From Calothrix sp. 336/3 (GTDB lineage: Bacteria; Cyanobacteriota; Cyanobacteriia; Cyanobacteriales; Nostocaceae): a stretch of DNA of 64,000 nucleotides. Where the stretch lies: positions 1,652,700 through 1,716,699 of the forward strand of contig NZ_CP011382.1 of NCBI RefSeq assembly GCF_000734895.2, given 5' to 3'. Under the pieces are notes generated by a model. The model was not told the DNA's origin. It did no database searches and was given only the letters and a program-made list of their open reading frames with translations. The first letter of the stretch is position 1. Each line of letters starts with the position of its first letter. Position numbers and translations under genes: made by a program. Below, piece after piece: positions 9,232 to 17,626 of this stretch.

Positions 9232-10432
9232 ATCTTCCAGGAACAATTATATATTTTTCATCAATGAAGAAATACCTCAACCAAAAGCTCATTTAGTTCA
9301 GTCTACTAATGCCGCCAATGGAGCTGCTAATTTAGGCTATACCACAGTTCTCACCTATCCAGAGAAAGGACGAGAAACTCTCAAACCCATTAACTTTATC
9401 CGTCCCTTTCATCCCCAGAAAGCGCCAGAAAAGCTGATTAAATATTACAATCTCCATGATAAACTTCAGGTTGCGCCCCTAGCAATGCCCTGGCCTATTG
9501 ACTATTTTCCTAGCAAATTTACCAACTCCAATACCATCGCCACAAAATACTATTTCCCCTTCCATATGCTCGGCAAAACTAAACTAGTGCATAGCCGTGA
9601 CTGGAATTTTATCAAAGCTGCAATTAAAAATGGCATTGCCGCCATTTATGAACACCATCACCACGAAGATAAGCAATTTGAACCGGAAATAGTTAATAAT
9701 CCCCTATTACAAATAACTGTCACCGTCGCTGATACCATCCGCGAAACCATGATTCAACATGGAATGCCCCCAGAAAAAGTGATTAAACTCCATAATGGGT
9801 TTAACCGTTTGTTCATGGATAGGCATCCCCAACAAGCCCAAGAATGGCGAGCCAAGTTATTAAAAAATGGTCGAGAAAAGCTAGTAGTTTACGCTGGGGC
9901 ACTACAACAATTTAAGGGAATTGATATCTTATTAGATGTAGCTTTAACCATGCCTCAAGTACAATTTGTCTGCGCTGGAGGCAATGAAATGGAAGTGAAT
10001 CATTATCAAAAATTAGCCCAAGAAAAACAAGTTGATAACATGACTTTCTTGGGTTACGTTTTACATGATGGTTTACCATCCTTACTACAAGCGGCTGATA
10101 TTTTAGCCCATCCCCATTGTTCTGGGCAAGCAGCAACCTTTACATCCCCTCTAAAACTGTTTGATTACTTTGCCTCTGGTACACCCATCATTGCCACAGA
10201 AATTCCCTCCTTACGAGAATTCCAAAATACCCCGGCGATCGCCGCTTGGTGTCAACCAGATAACCCCCAAGAATTTGCCACCGCTCTCGCACAAGTTCTC
10301 ACCACCCATCCCCGCAAAAATGAAGGTTATTCAGAAAGTGTAGAATTTGTCAAGCAATTTTCTTGGGAAACCCGCGCTAGTAAGATTCTGACTTACGTTG
10401 ATCAAAAATGGCATCCAGAATTGGCAGCTTAA
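9221..10432 (+). CDS. GT-B fold glycosyltransferase (GT4-like)
   Basis: A 403-residue transferase. The frame opens at 9194, but the ATG at 9221 (MKNKSSRNNYIFF) avoids a long overlap and leaves an 11-bp overlap with the ABC exporter, consistent with translational coupling. The N-terminal domain includes VHSRDWNFIKAAIKNG and an EHHHHEDKQFEPE segment. The C-terminal domain opens VVYAGALQQFKGIDILLDVA and ends with a donor site around TSPLKLFDYFASGTPIIATE. There is no signal peptide. The overlap with the exporter implies that both work on the same product. Confidence 0.88.
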   Translation: MKNKSSRNNYIFFINEEIPQPKAHLVQSTNAANGAANLGYTTVLTYPEKGRETLKPINFIRPFHPQKAPEKLIKYYNLHDKLQVAPLAMPWPIDYFPSKFTNSNTIATKYYFPFHMLGKTKLVHSRDWNFIKAAIKNGIAAIYEHHHHEDKQFEPEIVNNPLLQITVTVADTIRETMIQHGMPPEKVIKLHNGFNRLFMDRHPQQAQEWRAKLLKNGREKLVVYAGALQQFKGIDILLDVALTMPQVQFVCAGGNEMEVNHYQKLAQEKQVDNMTFLGYVLHDGLPSLLQAADILAHPHCSGQAATFTSPLKLFDYFASGTPIIATEIPSLREFQNTPAIAAWCQPDNPQEFATALAQVLTTHPRKNEGYSESVEFVKQFSWETRASKILTYVDQKWHPELAA

Positions 10433-10586
10433 ACCTGAGAAGAAAGCATCAGATAAAACCTGATTCATCTCATGCTTTATTGTCTCAAAATCATTAATTA
10501 TTCCGGCAAAAACAGTTAATTTATCTCATTTTTCATCATCTACTAGCAATTATTATCACAATTTCAAATACTCACAAATCAATTAT

Positions 10587-11546
10587 ATGACTCTAAAAAA
10601 TATTGGTATGATTAGCAGCTACAGTGGACTCGATAAGCGAGCCGATTGGCTGTGGCAACAAACACCCCATGCATTCGGAACCTGGAAAAATATCCGCATA
10701 CAAGCATTGGCAGAAAAACCAGATTTTCTGTTAATGTATCAATTTGATTTTCCCCAACCCACACCACCCAAATCCTTTTTAGAAAAACTCAAAAATCGCA
10801 ACCAACCACCTGAAGTAGATATAAAAAGTCGGTTTAAAAATGTCCCCAAAGAACGAATTATTTATCTCTTAAGAGAACCCCCCCTAGAAGAAATTGTGGG
10901 AATTAATCAATATAATTATCAACAAGCTCAAAATTATTGTGGTTATATATCAGGTCCCGATGATTTAGCACCAACTCCCGATTATATGCCTGCTATTTGG
11001 TATCATTCAAATACATTTCGTGATTTGGACGAGATGCCAGCACCCGAAAAAAATGCTCCTTGTTCTTGGATTACATCAGGGATTAGTAGAACTGCAAATC
11101 ATCGTCAACGTTTAGACTTTTTACAATCCCTACAATCTACGGGGATGAAATTTGATTTATATGGACGTGGTTTACCCAATTGGGCACAAAAAACCGGAGA
11201 ATTAAGTAATAAATGGTATGGAATGGCTCCCTATTATTACAATCTGGCAATTGAAAATTATGCTGATAATAATTGGTATGTGAGTGAAAAGCTTTGGGAC
11301 TCTCTCCTCGCTTGGTGTTTACCAATTTATTATGGTGGCTCTGCGGCAGATAAATTATTACCTTCCGGCAGTTTTTTGCGTTTGCCAAGTTTAGATGAAA
11401 AAGGGATTGCCTACATTCAAGAAGTTACCTCAACCCCCGATGCTTGGTATGCTGCCAAGTCCGCGATCGCCGAAGCTAGACAAATTATCTTACATGAATT
11501 AAATCTCCTCAATTGGCTAGATAAATATACTTCCCAATTTTCTTAA
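10587..11546 (+). CDS. GT10-type (fucosyltransferase-like) glycosyltransferase
   Basis: A 319-residue protein whose C-terminal half carries the GT10 signature: LAIENYADNNWYVSEKLWD followed by SLLAWCLPIYYGG (N229 to about G249). This matches the 'ENS...DYVTEKLWDALLAGCVPIYYG' pattern of alpha-1,3/1,4-fucosyltransferases. The family moves fucose or a related deoxysugar from GDP-sugar to an acceptor. The N-terminal half (acceptor side) is short and divergent, with no membrane anchor, as is usual for bacterial members. It is separated by 154 bp from the gene before it and lies 23 bp ahead of the next transferase. Family assignment is fairly firm; fucose itself is an inference. Confidence 0.8.
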   Translation: MTLKNIGMISSYSGLDKRADWLWQQTPHAFGTWKNIRIQALAEKPDFLLMYQFDFPQPTPPKSFLEKLKNRNQPPEVDIKSRFKNVPKERIIYLLREPPLEEIVGINQYNYQQAQNYCGYISGPDDLAPTPDYMPAIWYHSNTFRDLDEMPAPEKNAPCSWITSGISRTANHRQRLDFLQSLQSTGMKFDLYGRGLPNWAQKTGELSNKWYGMAPYYYNLAIENYADNNWYVSEKLWDSLLAWCLPIYYGGSAADKLLPSGSFLRLPSLDEKGIAYIQEVTSTPDAWYAAKSAIAEARQIILHELNLLNWLDKYTSQFS

Positions 11547-11569
11547 TTTACCCCACCTTGACTAAATTT

Positions 11570-12544
11570 ATGGATGGTATTTGTACCCTTGGCAATGATT
11601 ATGTCTATGACCAATTAGTTGCCCTTCTTAACAGTATTGATGCAATTTTGGGAAAAGATATACCTGTTTGTATCTACCCCTTTGACGAGAAACTAGACTT
11701 AATTCGTGCCGAAATTGCTAACCGCCCCAATGTGCAGATTTTTGATGATCAAGCATCAATTCAACGCTGGGATGAATTCATGGTGGAAGCAAGTCCCGCA
11801 AGTTTAAATCGTGAGAAATATCGCATCTATGGTGGACACCGCAGATTTTGTGCATTCGATGGTCCCTTTGATAGGTTTATCTATCTCGATGCAGATACCT
11901 TAGTGATGAATTCCCTCGCGGATGTCTTTGCCAAATTAGACGAATATGATTGTGTCGTCTATGATTTTCAGCATTTATATCCAGATAAGGTTTATAACGT
12001 TAATTCCGAGAAATTATTTTCTGTTTTCCCCTCGGAATTAATCAGTAAACAAATATTTTGCTCTGGCTTTTATGCATCGAAAAAAGGACTATTTCCCCCG
12101 GAAAAAATTCAAGAATTAGTCAGTTATTTAAGGGCAGGTGAAAGAGAAATTCTCTATTCTACAGGTGATCAGCCAGTTGTAAACTACATGTTCATGCGAC
12201 TGGGAACCGAAATTTATAATTTCGCCCATCACTTGCCAGAAAATATGCGGACAGGGTGTAGCGTGACTTCTAAACATTTTGTCGAGCGAGATAACATCCT
12301 TTTTGATAAGGGTAATCGTCTCACCTATTTACACTATATCGGTGTACCTCCCAATATCAATCAAGCCGTTTGTCGTGGGGAAAATATTGAGTTTCCCTAT
12401 CGGGATTTATTCTTACATTATCGTTATCTACACGAACCAGAAAAACGTCCCGTATTTACCACACCACCCAAACCCTATGATGCTCCTTTACCTAATCGTT
12501 GGCAAAGAGCAATGCAAAAAATCAAAGTACTCATGAAAGGATAA
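11570..12544 (+). CDS. DxD glycosyltransferase, first of three paralogues
   Basis: A GT-A type transferase with YLDADTLVM (D107-A-D109 counted from the ATG at 11570). A TTG at 11558 would add MTKF; the ATG gives MDGICTLGNDYVYDQLVALLNSI, which aligns with the two downstream paralogues. Conserved later parts are FCSGFYASKKGLF, a D-Q pair in STGDQPVVNYM, and a C-terminal LFLHYRYLHE. It resembles the group labelled Npun_R2821/Npun_R2822 family in Nostoc, as I recall. It is cytoplasmic, with no signal peptide. The next paralogue follows after 7 bp. Confidence 0.8.
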   Translation: MDGICTLGNDYVYDQLVALLNSIDAILGKDIPVCIYPFDEKLDLIRAEIANRPNVQIFDDQASIQRWDEFMVEASPASLNREKYRIYGGHRRFCAFDGPFDRFIYLDADTLVMNSLADVFAKLDEYDCVVYDFQHLYPDKVYNVNSEKLFSVFPSELISKQIFCSGFYASKKGLFPPEKIQELVSYLRAGEREILYSTGDQPVVNYMFMRLGTEIYNFAHHLPENMRTGCSVTSKHFVERDNILFDKGNRLTYLHYIGVPPNINQAVCRGENIEFPYRDLFLHYRYLHEPEKRPVFTTPPKPYDAPLPNRWQRAMQKIKVLMKG

Positions 12545-12551
12545 ATAAATT

Positions 12552-13415
12552 ATGACACGGGGAATTTATATTGTTGCCAACGACCGAGTTTTAGAAAATG
12601 CTGTTGCTCTCCTCAATAGTATCCGTCTTTATGACCCAGAAGTGCTAATTTATATGATTCCTTTCAATGAGGAATATCAGCAATTAGCGGATATTATTTG
12701 TAATGTTCATAATGTCAAAATCTTTCCCGATTTAAACTTACTTAACCAATTTACTCAGAAAATTGCAGAAATATTTCCACCGGATTTTCTCGCTTTACCA
12801 AACAAAATGCGAAAGTTAGCTGTTTGGTTTGGTCCCCTGGATGAGTTTCTCTATATTGATACGGATATTATCGTTTTTGAAAAAATTGCTGAGAACTTAA
12901 ATTTACTCTCACAATTTGATTTTCTCTGCTGTGATTTCCACTACAAGAGTGAAGGGTTACGCAATGTGTTTTCTCCCTTGGTAGCAGAAGAAAATATCTT
13001 CACTACAGAGCAACTAGCAGATGTATTTAATAGTGGTTTTTGGGCATCTCGTAAGGGAATTATTTCCATGGAAAAGATGGAAGAAATCCTCAGAGAATGC
13101 GCTACCCACAGAGAATATTTTGATTTTACCTCTGGAGTTACAGACCAACCGATTTTAAATTACTTGGTGCTGAAATCATTTGCCAGAAGATGCAATTTAG
13201 TCAAACTTCCGGGACAGGATATTGGTAGTTGGGGAGGTTCTTCCCATTTTCAAGAGAAAGACTACATTCTTTATGATAGCGATCGCCGTTTAAAATATCT
13301 CCATTGGGCAGGTACTCCCCTCAAAGGTGGTGCGTACTGGAAATTGTGGCAACACTATCGCTATCTCCATGAAGGTAAACCAACTTTATGGAAAAAATTA
13401 CTACTACGTCGCTAA
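12552..13415 (+). CDS. DxD glycosyltransferase, second of three paralogues
   Basis: A 287-residue relative of the genes before and after. It has the DxD at D103-T-D105 (FLYIDTDIIVF), the shared NSGFWASRKGIISMEKMEE segment, TDQPILNYLVL, and the C-terminal HYRYLHEGKPTL. The start MTRGIYIVANDRVLENAVALLNSI lines up with its sisters. It is shorter than the other two in the linker after the first helix. Gaps of 7 bp upstream and 37 bp downstream indicate one transcript. It probably transfers a sugar in the same glycan pathway; donor unknown. Confidence 0.8.
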   Translation: MTRGIYIVANDRVLENAVALLNSIRLYDPEVLIYMIPFNEEYQQLADIICNVHNVKIFPDLNLLNQFTQKIAEIFPPDFLALPNKMRKLAVWFGPLDEFLYIDTDIIVFEKIAENLNLLSQFDFLCCDFHYKSEGLRNVFSPLVAEENIFTTEQLADVFNSGFWASRKGIISMEKMEEILRECATHREYFDFTSGVTDQPILNYLVLKSFARRCNLVKLPGQDIGSWGGSSHFQEKDYILYDSDRRLKYLHWAGTPLKGGAYWKLWQHYRYLHEGKPTLWKKLLLRR

Positions 13416-13452
13416 AATCTGCATTTTTACCCAATTTACAGGAGATAAAACC

Positions 13453-14496
13453 ATGACAATAAATGGTATTTACACCCTTGCCAATGATATTGTCTATGAC
13501 CAACTAGTCGCTTTACTCAATAGCATCGAAGTCAATGCAGGTAGGTCAATTCCTATTTGTATTATCCCCTATGATCAGCGTTTAGATAAAGTTAAAGCCG
13601 AAATTTCCCAAAGACCAAATGTCAGCCTCTTTACAGATAGTGAATCTTTAACTTATTGGGATAATTTTGCGGCTCAGGTGTGGAAAAATTATCCCAGGGC
13701 GCAAAAGACTTGGCGAGTGTGGGGTTTTCCGGAATTATACCGCGTACCTATGCATCGCAAACTTTGTGCATTAGATGGTCAATTTGATAACTTTATCTAC
13801 TTCGATGCTGATACCTTGTTAATGGGTGAGGTAGATTATATTTTTGAAAAATTAAATAACTATGATTGGGTAACGAATGATTTTCAATATAAATCGGATA
13901 TCAAATATATTTTTGATGGCAAAACAGAACTTTTAAAACAAACTTTTCCCCAGCAAGATATTCAATCTCAACTATTTTGTGCTGGTTGGTTTGGGACAAA
14001 AAAACAAGTTTTTAGCCGAGATTGGTTAGCAACTATTTTAGAAAAGCTTAATGCAGGTGAAGCTGATGTGATGGCATTAGGAGGTCCTGACCAATCGTTA
14101 TTTAATTACTTGGTGCTGTGCAGTCAAATTAAGTACTATAATTTTGCCTATGAGCAACCAGAAGCAACTCCCGGTAGTCATTGGTCTTCTAATTTTGAAG
14201 TTATCGACCAAATACTTTATGACCAAGGCAGAAGATTGACCTATATCCACTATATGAGTGTAGGTGCATACGCATTTACGAAACTTTCTGCTGGTGAAGA
14301 TGTGGATATTGCCTATCGAGATGTTTTCTTGCATTACCGCTTTCTCAAATCACCGGAATTAAAACCACAAACTTTGACTCGTCCCACCGTATTTGACCAG
14401 TGGCAAGAATCAACCCATCGCTTCTTTCGGCAGAAAGTTGGTAATTTGAAACTCAATTATCGCAATTTTAAAGATAGAATTGCAGAGAAAAAATAA
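13453..14496 (+). CDS. DxD glycosyltransferase, third of three paralogues
   Basis: A 347-residue paralogue of the two preceding genes. The frame opens further upstream at 13327 inside the previous gene, but the ATG at 13453 has a good ribosome binding site (GGAG at 13441) and yields MTINGIYTLANDIVYDQLVA, matching the sisters. The DxD is at D118-A-D120 (FIYFDADTLLM). FCAGWFGTKKQVF and GGPDQSLFNYLVL are the shared later motifs. It ends with a basic tail (RFFRQKVGNLKLNYRNF) that might contact the membrane. It is the last gene of the glycan locus, before a convergent terminator. Confidence 0.82.
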   Translation: MTINGIYTLANDIVYDQLVALLNSIEVNAGRSIPICIIPYDQRLDKVKAEISQRPNVSLFTDSESLTYWDNFAAQVWKNYPRAQKTWRVWGFPELYRVPMHRKLCALDGQFDNFIYFDADTLLMGEVDYIFEKLNNYDWVTNDFQYKSDIKYIFDGKTELLKQTFPQQDIQSQLFCAGWFGTKKQVFSRDWLATILEKLNAGEADVMALGGPDQSLFNYLVLCSQIKYYNFAYEQPEATPGSHWSSNFEVIDQILYDQGRRLTYIHYMSVGAYAFTKLSAGEDVDIAYRDVFLHYRFLKSPELKPQTLTRPTVFDQWQESTHRFFRQKVGNLKLNYRNFKDRIAEKK

Positions 14497-14516
14497 ATTT
14501 TATAATCACAAATATT

Positions 14517-14570
14517 TATACCCGACTATCAAAAAGTACTTTATTTTTAACAGTCGGGTATATTTTTATT
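14517..14570. terminator. Bidirectional terminator hairpin
   Basis: A perfect 11-base inverted repeat, TATACCCGACT at 14517-14527 and AGTCGGGTATA at 14552-14562, is followed on the plus strand by TTTTTATT. The loop contains a smaller palindrome around AAAGTACTTT. It lies between two convergent genes and can end transcription of the glycosyltransferase operon, and probably of the membrane-protein gene on the other strand. Confidence 0.75.
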
Positions 14571-14584
14571 GATAACTGATTTAC

Positions 14585-14959
14585 TTAACTCATAGAGTCT
14601 AAATCAAGGGATTGCATTCCTCTGGCTCCCGCATAGGTGAGCATACTTCCTAACTGAAACCAGACTAATGCACAGGTTAATAAACTCAGGGGAATACCAA
14701 CTGCACAAGCGAGAAAATTGGGAAACCCAAAAACAGCTAAACCAGAACAAAGGAACAAATTCACCCCAAGGGTGATGCCAAGAAATGGGAATAATAGCTG
14801 TTGGCTAGATAAACGAGAGCCAGAATTTGCTCCCCCTTCTTTACGCCATTTGATCACAATCGTTTTTAAGGTCCCTGAGAGAGCTGCACCAGAGGTAACA
14901 GCCATAAATAAGCCAATAAATATGAGCAGGTAAGGGGGTTGGGATGGGAAATAGTACAT
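14585..14959 (-). CDS. Small three-helix membrane protein, unknown function
   Basis: A 124-residue protein with three hydrophobic segments at about residues 8-28, 52-75 and 78-105, separated by a basic, Gly/Ser-rich loop (KWRKEGGANSGSRLSS). The pattern is an integral membrane protein of cyanobacterial hypothetical type; I do not recognise a named family. The C terminus is short and acidic (SLDLDSMS). It lies 90 bp downstream of the AarF-like kinase on the same strand and may be co-transcribed with it. Confidence 0.65.
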   Translation of the reverse strand: MYYFPSQPPYLLIFIGLFMAVTSGAALSGTLKTIVIKWRKEGGANSGSRLSSQQLLFPFLGITLGVNLFLCSGLAVFGFPNFLACAVGIPLSLLTCALVWFQLGSMLTYAGARGMQSLDLDSMS

Positions 14960-15049
14960 GAAGTCTCCTGGTTGAATATCCCCGACTTCTGGTGAGGAAA
15001 TCGGGGATTATTGACAAAATGATGAATGATTACGGTTTTTACTAGCTAT

Positions 15050-16765
15050 TTATGTTTGCTTGTCACCAAAGGTAGTGAGAGCAGTCACAGAGGGCAAAAT
15101 TGCGGCTACACCTTCCCTAGACAACTCGGTTAAAACACCGATCGCCACATCAAATAGACGGTTCGGTTGTAAGTCGTCTTTAACTAGGTTCCACAAACGT
15201 TGTACCTCTGTGGTGTGTAGGCGATCGTCCTCTGTTAAGGCAAGTACTAACTGTCTTCTGAGGTATTTACCCTCATCGGATAGGAGGTACTGTAACCCTA
15301 GCTTGGCTGTAGGCAATACATCAAAATTACCATCTGTGCGGGCGATCGCAATCAAATTTTCCAAACGTTCCCATTGAAATTTACCGTCTTTAAATAACAC
15401 ATCCAACAATCGACGACGGATTTGGGGTGACTCTCCCGTTAATAATCGCTTGGCAACGTAGGGGTAGGCAACTTCGACGATTTTAAAATTGCGGTTGAGA
15501 CTCAGAGCAATCCCCTCTTGGGTGACTAAGGAGCGAATAATTACCGCAAATTTGGCGGGAACTCGGAAGGGGTAATCGTATACTAATTCGGAAAATTGGT
15601 CGGTGATGCTTTTAAAGTTAAAATCCCCAACATTTTGTTCCAAAGCGTTACCTAAAACCATTTCTAGGGCAGGTACAATGGGACGAATGTCGGTATCTGG
15701 TGTCAAGAAACCCAAATTCACATAATCTTGGGCTAAATCGATATAGTCTTTATTCACCAGATGCACCACTGCATCTACTAAGGTTTCTTTAGTTCTTTCA
15801 TCTAATTGATCCATCATCCCAAAGTCAATGTAACCCATACGACCATCGGGCATGGCAAATAAGTTACCGGGGTGGGGATCTGCATGGAAGAAACCATGCT
15901 CTAGGAGCTGCTGTAAACCGGATGTCACACCGATTTTGATAATTTCTTCTGGGTCTAAACCTGCGGCACGGATACTCTTAGTATCATTCAGCTTAAATCC
16001 ATTTAACCATTCTAGGGTTAATACCTGTTGGGAAGTATAGCGCCAATAAATGGCTGGGACTTTCACACGGGGGTCATCACGGAAGTTGGTGGCAAACTTT
16101 TCCGCGTTCCGTCCTTCATTGAGATAATCTATTTCTTCAAATAATTTGCTGCCAAACTCATCCACAATCAAGGTCAAGTCATGACCGAGATTTAGCGGCA
16201 ACCATGGACTTAACCAAGTAGCTGCCCAACGCATTAAGTATAGGTCTAAAGTTAGTACCGGACGCAGGTGAGGACGCTGCACTTTCACAGCAACTTCTTC
16301 CCCTGTATACAAACGACCGCGATATACTTGCCCTAAACTGGCTGCTGCTACAGGTTCCGGTGATAGCTCACTATAGATATCTTTTACAGGACGACCGAGG
16401 TCTGTTTCGATAATTTTGTAGGCGATCGCATTGTCAAACGCTGGCAACTGGTCTTGTAATTTGATCAGTTCTTCCAGAAAATCCTTGCGTACCAAGTCTG
16501 GACGAGTTGATAATGCTTGACCAACTTTAATAAATGTCGGTCCCAAATTGGTCAATAGTTGCCGTAGTTGGGTTGCCCGTTTATATTTGTTCTGCTCTTC
16601 TAAAGAAAACCATTCGTCCCATTTCAGGGCAAGTAAAAATACTACGAATGACCCAATAATCTTAATTGCTCGTCCCCATGCTAACCAAGGACGATAACCA
16701 TAATAGCGTGCGATCTCTTGGGGATCGTAACGGCGATTGTTTGTTGTCAGAGTTTGCGAACCCAC
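15050..16765 (-). CDS. AarF/ABC1/UbiB-family atypical kinase
   Basis: A 571-residue member of the UbiB/ABC1 atypical kinase family, whose members act in quinone and isoprenoid lipid metabolism, often at membranes. Diagnostic features in order: TFIKVGQALSTRPDLV (the KxGQ motif), the Ala-rich nucleotide loop EPVAAASLGQVYRG, EVAVKVQRP with the lysine, FFHADPHPGNLFA (catalytic loop) and YIDFGMMD (metal-binding DFG). A hydrophobic stretch at about residues 33-48 may bind membrane. Cyanobacteria carry several paralogues, so the exact substrate and pathway remain open. It is transcribed away from a spacer of about 860 bp. Confidence 0.93.
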   Translation of the reverse strand: MGSQTLTTNNRRYDPQEIARYYGYRPWLAWGRAIKIIGSFVVFLLALKWDEWFSLEEQNKYKRATQLRQLLTNLGPTFIKVGQALSTRPDLVRKDFLEELIKLQDQLPAFDNAIAYKIIETDLGRPVKDIYSELSPEPVAAASLGQVYRGRLYTGEEVAVKVQRPHLRPVLTLDLYLMRWAATWLSPWLPLNLGHDLTLIVDEFGSKLFEEIDYLNEGRNAEKFATNFRDDPRVKVPAIYWRYTSQQVLTLEWLNGFKLNDTKSIRAAGLDPEEIIKIGVTSGLQQLLEHGFFHADPHPGNLFAMPDGRMGYIDFGMMDQLDERTKETLVDAVVHLVNKDYIDLAQDYVNLGFLTPDTDIRPIVPALEMVLGNALEQNVGDFNFKSITDQFSELVYDYPFRVPAKFAVIIRSLVTQEGIALSLNRNFKIVEVAYPYVAKRLLTGESPQIRRRLLDVLFKDGKFQWERLENLIAIARTDGNFDVLPTAKLGLQYLLSDEGKYLRRQLVLALTEDDRLHTTEVQRLWNLVKDDLQPNRLFDVAIGVLTELSREGVAAILPSVTALTTFGDKQT

Positions 16766-17626
16766 TCCCTTATTAACCTCTCCTAATTCACATTCATGCT
16801 TGACAAATACACAGCACCATTCCTGTTCAACAAATAACCCTTTGTCTTTTTCTTTTAACTTTGTGTAATTTAGCTAAACTTTACTAAAAGTTACCTTTTA
16901 TCTTTTATTTTATATTACTACACAAAAGTATAAATACTTATGACACCACCCGTGAACTATTTATAGTTGCCATTGCCAAAACACCCTGTATTAATTTTAG
17001 CCAATTTAAGGATGTCTCAGAATAGTCTCTTTCCCTAGGTAAAAATTTATTTTTGTGTAATGTGGCATTCTTGGAAAGTGTAAATAAACACTTTTAAGTC
17101 AAAGATATTACGCAAATTTAAAATACTGTAATTTACAAGTCTTAACTATTTACCAAAATACACAAATGGGATAGTTAGGGATCAAGTTTATCTGGGTAAG
17201 GTTCTAAATACCCATCAGAAGAAAAAGTTTTCCCCCCTTCACCATTTATCACTCAGGTAGACTTGCTAATTGTTGAATTACTTAGGAATCATAGCCTTAG
17301 CATATCTTGATTTGGCAGCAACTAATGTTATTTTTGTCAATTATTAAATATTAATTTTTGTTTAAATTTGTTATCTTCCAGGGCAAAATATGGATGTAAT
17401 ATTGGCGAAACAGATTTATCTCCTATTTATTACATAGTCCAAAGTGTTAACTGTAACAACGTTGTCCACAATTAGGGAATGAAGGAATTAAAAATTGTGG
17501 GATAGGAATTTGGAAAAATTGGTCTCCAAAGACATGAAATTTACAAATAGTATGCGTGATTGAGAATGTTCTGAAGAGGACAAAAGGGTCGCATCACCTG
17601 ATTGTAGTTAATCATTAAGAGGTGTC
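16766..17626. other. A+T-rich divergent spacer
   Basis: About 860 bases between the AarF-like gene and a secreted-protein gene, with no open frame worth calling. It must contain both promoters. The only clear structure is the hairpin next to the downstream start, listed separately. Confidence 0.5.
17595..17624 (+). promoter_or_regulatory. Hairpin covering the ribosome binding site
   Basis: CACCT at 17595-17599 can pair with AGGTG at 17620-17624, and the adjacent GATT (17600-17603) with AATC (17610-17613). The right arm is the purine-rich ribosome binding site of the gene starting at 17627. In the folded state that site would be hidden, which suggests translational control. This is seen in the sequence; the regulatory role is inference. 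Confidence 0.4.
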
